Origin: JAWWBN01 sp033720955 | GTDB taxonomy: Bacteria; Acidobacteriota; Thermoanaerobaculia; Multivoradales; JAHEKO01 | Direction: 5' to 3' | Assembly (NCBI GenBank): GCA_033720955.1 | Contig: JAWWBN010000107.1 | Coordinates: 1 to 11,594, forward strand | Length of the DNA stretch: 11,594 nucleotides | In this document: in pieces, positions 8,120 through 11,594 of the stretch | Layout of the letters: every line of letters begins with the position of its first letter | How positions within the stretch are numbered: the first letter of the stretch is position 1 | Made by a program: the position numbers and the translations under genes | Notes under the pieces: model-generated | Database searches by the model: none | Seen by the model: the letters and a program-made list of their open reading frames with translations, nothing else | Told to the model about the DNA's origin: nothing

Positions 8120-9709
8120 TCAGTCCGCGTCGGACCCTAGCACATTCGACGCACCACGGGAACCGCCGCGGTCGGCGCCGGAGCGCATCCAGCTCTCGAG
8201 CTGAGCCCGGGCCAGATCCCGTCCTCCCATCCCGAACGCGACGGCGGCGGCGACCGCCGCGGCGCCCAGAACCAGGCCGAAGGCCAGGTTGATGATGTCC
8301 TCGGCGACGTCCATCTGCCGCAGGGCCATGGCGCTGGCCAGCACCACGATCGCGACGTAGGCGGCGCTCGCCAGCAGAGAGCCGCGCTCGCCCCGACTGG
8401 CGCGGATCGCCTGCGCGGCGAACCCGGCCAGGTAGAGGCCGAGACCGAAGATCACGAGCCCCAGGAGGACGTTGCCGAGGAAGACGATGAAGGAGGTCAC
8501 GAGAGCGGCCAGGCTCTCGAAGTGGAGGAGATTGAGCGCCTCGACGGCGGCGAAGAGCAGGATCACCACCAACAGCAGCCGGCCGGCGAACTCCGACGCC
8601 GAGCCGTCGGGGCTCTCGCTCTTGCGCCAGCGGAGACCGATGTTGTCCAGCAGGCGGTCGAAGCCCGCCGCGTGGAGGACGTTGGACACCAGCCCGGCCA
8701 CGATGCGACCCACGATGTAGGCGATGGTGAGGACGAGCGCGGCGCCGAAGAGCGCCGGCAACGCCGCCAGCATGCGGTCCAGCATGCCGCTGGCCGGGCG
8801 GGTGATCGCTTCGAGCTGAAGCGCGTTCAGGGCCGAGATGAGCACCGGCAGCAGGATGAGCGCGTAGACCAGCAGGCCGATCAGCCCGGAGAGCCGCTGC
8901 CGTCCGAGCACCTTGTCGAGGCCCACCCGCTCCCCCACCGAGTCCACGCCCACCGCGGCCAGGAGATTGGTGACGATCCGCTGCACGATCCGGGCGACGA
9001 ACCAACCGAGCAGGAAGATGATGGCGGCCGCGAAGAGGTTGGGCAGGAAGCCCAGGAGCTTGCCCACCATCTCGCGGATCGGCGCCAGCAGGCCCTCGAG
9101 ACGGAGGGCGTCGAGGAGCATGGGCAGGAAGAGCAGGAAGACGAGCCAGTAGGCGGTCTCCGAGAGCATGGTCGAGAGCCCCACGGACCGGGTCTCGCCC
9201 TCGTACGGCTCGCCCGGCGCGCGGCGGTCGGCGACCTCGCTCCCCACCCTCTCGTCGAGCTTGAGACCACGCAGTGCCGTGCGCAGGACCAGGCGCACGC
9301 CGCTGGCCACCAGCCAGGCCACCAGAAGCAGCACGCCGGCGCTCAGCAGGCGGGGCGCATACTCGAAGATCTCCTGCAGGAAGGCGTCCAGCGGCCCGGT
9401 GATCGCGGTCAGACCGAGGATCTGGAAGAAGGCGATCAGCACGAAGATCATCAGCAGCCAGAAGACGACCCGGCCGACGGCGGGCTCGATGTCGGGCGCC
9501 GGCTCCCCCTCGCCCCGCACCCAGCCGGCGATCTTGTTGTCGATCGAGGTGCGGCGCAGACCGGCGCGCACCAGACGCGAGATGAGCAGCGCCACCAACC
9601 AGCCGATGACCAGCACCGCCAGGGCGCCGACCAGATTCGGCAGGTAGCCGCCCACCTCGCCGACGAAAGCCTGCAGCCAGTTTCCGACGGTCTCGCTCAA
9701 TGCCTGCAT
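8120..9709 (-). CDS. Multi-repeat 'conserved TM helix' membrane protein, mechanosensitive-channel type
   Basis: 529 residues, mostly membrane helices. A motif of the form P-x-L-(x)n-GW-hydrophobic-V-A-R recurs: YLPNLVGALAVLVIGWLVA (22-40), YAPRLLSAGVLLLVAWLVA (117-135), FLPNLFAAAIIFLLGWFVAR (221-240) and ALPALFGAALVLTIAYIVGR (316-335). A degenerate fifth copy lies near 409-437 (FLGNVLLGLVIFGLGLYLAG). Spacing is about 90-100 residues. This is the repeat of the TM_helix (PF05552) family, annotated as mechanosensitive ion channel proteins. The C-terminal AFGMGGRDLARAQLESW resembles the pore-helix end of that family. The MscS beta domain is not seen, so gating by tension is only inferred. Strongly charged loops (RRTSIDNKIAGW, GLKLDERVG, GVDSVGERVG) follow most repeats. 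Inner-membrane location is expected. It has its own promoter, leader hairpin and Shine-Dalgarno, and the barrel gene lies downstream. Confidence 0.88.
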   Translation of the reverse strand: MQALSETVGNWLQAFVGEVGGYLPNLVGALAVLVIGWLVALLISRLVRAGLRRTSIDNKIAGWVRGEGEPAPDIEPAVGRVVFWLLMIFVLIAFFQILGLTAITGPLDAFLQEIFEYAPRLLSAGVLLLVAWLVASGVRLVLRTALRGLKLDERVGSEVADRRAPGEPYEGETRSVGLSTMLSETAYWLVFLLFLPMLLDALRLEGLLAPIREMVGKLLGFLPNLFAAAIIFLLGWFVARIVQRIVTNLLAAVGVDSVGERVGLDKVLGRQRLSGLIGLLVYALILLPVLISALNALQLEAITRPASGMLDRMLAALPALFGAALVLTIAYIVGRIVAGLVSNVLHAAGFDRLLDNIGLRWRKSESPDGSASEFAGRLLLVVILLFAAVEALNLLHFESLAALVTSFIVFLGNVLLGLVIFGLGLYLAGFAAQAIRASRGERGSLLASAAYVAIVVLASAMALRQMDVAEDIINLAFGLVLGAAAVAAAVAFGMGGRDLARAQLESWMRSGADRGGSRGASNVLGSDAD

Positions 9710-9713
9710 GGGA

Positions 9714-9723
9714 ACCTCCTCCC
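9714..9723 (-). promoter_or_regulatory. Shine-Dalgarno site of the TM-helix gene
   Basis: On the minus strand GGGAGGAGGT precedes ATG 9709 with a four-base gap. It supports the start MQALSETVGN. Confidence 0.75.
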
Positions 9724-9742
9724 GGTAGGGCCGAACCAGATA

Positions 9743-9768
9743 CCGCCCGCGGGAGCGCCCCGCGGCGG
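9743..9768 (-). promoter_or_regulatory. Leader hairpin in the 5' untranslated region of the TM-helix gene
   Basis: CCGCC and GCGGG (9768 down to 9759) pair with CCCGC and GGCGG (9753 down to 9743). This gives about ten G/C pairs with one bulged G and a GCGCT loop. It lies between the predicted transcription start and the ribosome site, leaving about 19 bases before the Shine-Dalgarno. It could affect message stability or translation, but this is an inference and such hairpins arise by chance in GC-rich DNA. Confidence 0.35.
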
Positions 9769-9790
9769 CGGAAGCTACGAAGTTGCGACG

Positions 9791-9796
9791 ATTATA
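9791..9796 (-). promoter_or_regulatory. Consensus -10 box (TATAAT) driving the TM-helix gene
   Basis: A perfect TATAAT on the minus strand stands out in GC-rich DNA between the flavoprotein stop (9831) and the TM-helix start (9709). Seventeen bases upstream the hexamer is GGCGAC, a poor -35. Transcription would start near 9783, giving a leader of roughly 75 bases. This implies that the TM-helix gene is transcribed independently of the flavoprotein gene upstream on the same strand. Confidence 0.55.
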
Positions 9797-9830
9797 GCCC
9801 GACCCGGCCGATCGTCGCCGGCGCCGCCCG

Positions 9831-11393
9831 TCAGACCGCCAACAGCCGGGGTCCCAGGGCCCGCATCTCCGCGCGGGTGCGGCCCAGAAGCGCGGAGCGC
9901 TCCACGACGGCCTCGAGGTCGGCCGGGTGGAGGTTGCGGCGGGCGGAATCCGCCAGTCCCACCAGGTCGCGGCCCGCGATCGCGCCCGGCACCCATACCG
10001 AGAGCGCCCCCTCCTCCCCGGCGAGCTCCCGCTCCAGGCGCTCGCCGCCCCGCGCGAAGAGGTCGTCGATCACGCGGTCGCCGACGCCGAGGAAGCCCTC
10101 CCACGCGGCCCTCTCGCCGGCCTCCGGCTCGATGCGCTGCCGGATCTCGGCCCAGCTCGCCGCCGCGAAGTAGAGCAGCGAGTAGCTGAAGAGCAGCTCG
10201 GGGCGCTCCAGCGCGGCGTAGGCGGCGGCGATCAGGGCCTCGATCCGGTCCGCTTCGCGGCTCAGGAGCCGGGCGTACCGGTCGAGACCCTCCGGCGGAA
10301 TCGCCGCCGCCCCCGCCGGCGCCTCCTCCAGCAGCCGTGCGAGCCGCTCGACGCCCAGGAGGGACCAGGCGATGCCGGTCGAGAAGAGAGGATCGAAGAA
10401 GGCGTAGGCGTGCGGGAGCAGCACCCAGGCCCGGCCCGCCGCCCGCGCCAGCCGGTGCTGGAGGCGATCGGCGACGATGAACGGCGTGGCGGGCCGGGCG
10501 GCCTCGAACTGCTCCGCCAGAGAGGCGTAGCGCGCGAAGAGGGTCCGCAGGCGCTCCTCCGGCGTGGCGCCCGGTGCGCCCGGCCGCCCGTGGGGCCTGA
10601 TCCAGCCGACGCTGGCGACGCCGTGGTCGAAGGGCAGGACGTACACCCAGCCCTCCCGCAGAAGGTGGTGCACCGCCGCCCGCTCGTCGGGGTACGGCCC
10701 GGGCTCCAGGCCACCCGGCACCGTTCTCGCGAAGGGCGCCAGACCGGTGAAGTGCGCCGCAACCAGGCCGGAAGCGGGCCGTGGCGCGGGCCGCCGGGGG
10801 GCGATGGGCAGGCTCCGCGCCAGCATCCCGCCGGCCCCGGAGGCGTCCACCACCAGGTCGGCGACGACGTCGAGAGACTCGCCGGCCGGTCCCCGGGCGA
10901 GCAGCCGCAGGCCCCGCGACCGCCTCTCGACCGCGGTGACCTCGGTGGCCTCCAGCAGCCGCACACCCTCCGCGCTGGCCCGACGGGCGAGGAAGGCGTC
11001 CACGTCGGCGCGCAGCCAGTGGGTGTCGGCCACCTCGTCGTTGGGGCTGGCCGCGACCAGCAGCCGGTTCCGGTTGCCGGCCCCGGGGTCGAACGGCCGG
11101 CCCGGCCGGTGGGCGAAGAAGGTGAAGCCCCGCTTCAGACCGCGTCGCAGACCCGGGTGGGCGGCGAGCCAGCGGCCGTGGCTCGACAGCTCGACCAGGT
11201 CGGCCAGCCCGTAGCGCTCGCCGAGCCGCCGGAGAGCCAGGTTCCCCAACGGCGTGGACGACTCTCCCAGGGCGAACCGGGGATGCCGGCCGCGCTCGAC
11301 GAGAGTCACCTCGTGCCCCAACCGCCGGGCGATCCGGGCGAGGATGGAGCCGGCGAAGCCGGAGCCGACGACGGCGATCCGCCCCGGCCTCAC
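9831..11393 (-). CDS. FAD-dependent oxidoreductase of the tryptophan-halogenase-like superfamily
   Basis: 520 residues from GTG 11393. The FAD Rossmann motif is GSGFAG (10-15), with the ribose-binding Glu33 ending the second strand (VTLVERG). FALGESSTPLGN (40-51) is the halogenase/reductase-type GES motif. KRGFTFF at Lys87 resembles the K-x-G-x-x-F stretch that carries the catalytic Lys of flavin halogenases. VVDASGAGG (181-189) is the second dinucleotide motif and DPLFSTGIAWSLLG (334-347) is the family's conserved FAD-contacting loop. The halogenase signature WxWxIP is replaced by WVYVLP (249-254), so halogenation is doubtful; oxidation, hydroxylation or reduction of a tethered or free aromatic or lipid substrate is equally possible. 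Its start overlaps the upstream stop as GTGA, implying translational coupling. The open frame extends to 11522, but that part overlaps the upstream gene and lacks homology. The exact reaction is unknown. Confidence 0.85.
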   Translation of the reverse strand: MRPGRIAVVGSGFAGSILARIARRLGHEVTLVERGRHPRFALGESSTPLGNLALRRLGERYGLADLVELSSHGRWLAAHPGLRRGLKRGFTFFAHRPGRPFDPGAGNRNRLLVAASPNDEVADTHWLRADVDAFLARRASAEGVRLLEATEVTAVERRSRGLRLLARGPAGESLDVVADLVVDASGAGGMLARSLPIAPRRPAPRPASGLVAAHFTGLAPFARTVPGGLEPGPYPDERAAVHHLLREGWVYVLPFDHGVASVGWIRPHGRPGAPGATPEERLRTLFARYASLAEQFEAARPATPFIVADRLQHRLARAAGRAWVLLPHAYAFFDPLFSTGIAWSLLGVERLARLLEEAPAGAAAIPPEGLDRYARLLSREADRIEALIAAAYAALERPELLFSYSLLYFAAASWAEIRQRIEPEAGERAAWEGFLGVGDRVIDDLFARGGERLERELAGEEGALSVWVPGAIAGRDLVGLADSARRNLHPADLEAVVERSALLGRTRAEMRALGPRLLAV

Positions 11394-11594
11394 CCCGACG
11401 CCCCCCGGCAGCTCGGGCAGCGCACCGGCGGCTCGACCGTCCCGGAGAGGCCCATGCGCGCCAGCCGCCGGCGACGCTCCGCGGCGCAGCCGCATCCGCC
11501 CGCCAGCCGGTCGAGGTCCCACGGGTCCAGTCGCACCACGGTCTCCGGGGCGGCGGCCTCGAGGGCCGCCTCGAGCACCCGCGCCGCCAGCACC
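11390..11594 (-). CDS. Unrecognised Cys-rich protein, C-terminal part only (runs off right edge)
   Basis: The last 67 residues are visible. The frame is open at the window end, so the GTG at 11593 is probably an internal Val. The visible part is Ala/Arg/Leu-rich and contains CGC (Cys34 and Cys36 of the visible part) and, 22 residues later, CPSC (Cys59 and Cys62), a spacing suited to one structural zinc. The stretch VVRLDPWDLDRL precedes the first pair. ThiF/MoeB-type adenylyltransferases also end in a CPxC zinc pair, but too little is visible to assign that family. Its TGA overlaps the GTG start of the flavoprotein by four bases, so the two are cotranslated and probably act together. Confidence 0.6.
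   Translation of the reverse strand, partial: VLAARVLEAALEAAAPETVVRLDPWDLDRLAGGCGCAAERRRRLARMGLSGTVEPPVRCPSCRGASG

Noticed and set aside
8522..10189. A 555-codon plus-strand frame across the TM-helix gene.
   Set aside because: It is rich in His, Gln, Glu and Arg with no domain. The minus strand has a clear membrane protein with a ribosome site and promoter.
11394..11522. An N-terminal extension of the flavoprotein to the ATG at 11522.
   Set aside because: The extension overlaps the upstream Cys-rich gene out of frame, has no homology-like content and would place the FAD motif about 50 residues in. The GTG at 11393 places it at residue 10.
9831..11594. A complete halogenated natural-product gene cluster.
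   Set aside because: Only one flavoprotein and a fragment are visible. There is no synthase, carrier protein or transporter in the window.

Overview
This window comes from a very GC-rich bacterium in which third codon positions are nearly all G or C. Shine-Dalgarno sites are visible at three starts, and the proteins point to a Gram-negative (diderm) cell: an outer-membrane barrel, envelope proteins with signal peptides, and a sensor-fused Hanks-type Ser/Thr kinase. An Acidobacteriota-like or Myxococcota-like soil or sediment lineage would fit. That placement is an inference from gene style and was not tested.

Layout. Bases 1-147 (minus) hold the first 49 codons of a secreted gamma-glutamyltransferase with a signal peptide, running off the left edge. 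It abuts, almost base to base, the 3' remnant of an EAL (c-di-GMP phosphodiesterase) domain gene on the plus strand (about 150-425). The EAL part has lost its start and its DDFG region. Codon use also changes here, so this is a rearrangement point or an assembly chimera. Next on the plus strand is a 673-residue transmembrane kinase with a Cache-like periplasmic sensor (454-2475). It converges on a minus-strand LysM-FecR-FN3/Ig-like envelope protein (2489-4369). Divergent from that is a full-length fused glycine dehydrogenase, gcvP (4434-7349). gcvP converges on a small outer-membrane beta-barrel protein (7383-8033, minus). Upstream of the barrel gene, on the same strand, is a 529-residue membrane protein made of repeated 'conserved TM helix' units of the mechanosensitive-channel type (8120-9709). 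It has its own TATAAT promoter and a leader hairpin. The right end is a minus-strand pair: a partial Cys-rich ORF (11390-11594) overlapping by GTGA the start of a tryptophan-halogenase-like flavoprotein (9831-11393).

How the genes relate. The kinase, the LysM-FecR protein, the barrel protein and the TM-helix protein all belong to the cell envelope and its sensing. gcvP is ordinary one-carbon metabolism without gcvT or gcvH beside it. Both convergent gene pairs end in a GC-rich hairpin built around the stop codons. The most unusual places are the 147/150 junction, the flavoprotein pair at the right end and the repeat architecture of the TM-helix protein. I see no CRISPR array, tRNA, rRNA, insertion sequence or phage gene. 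No stretch longer than 300 bases lacks a gene.
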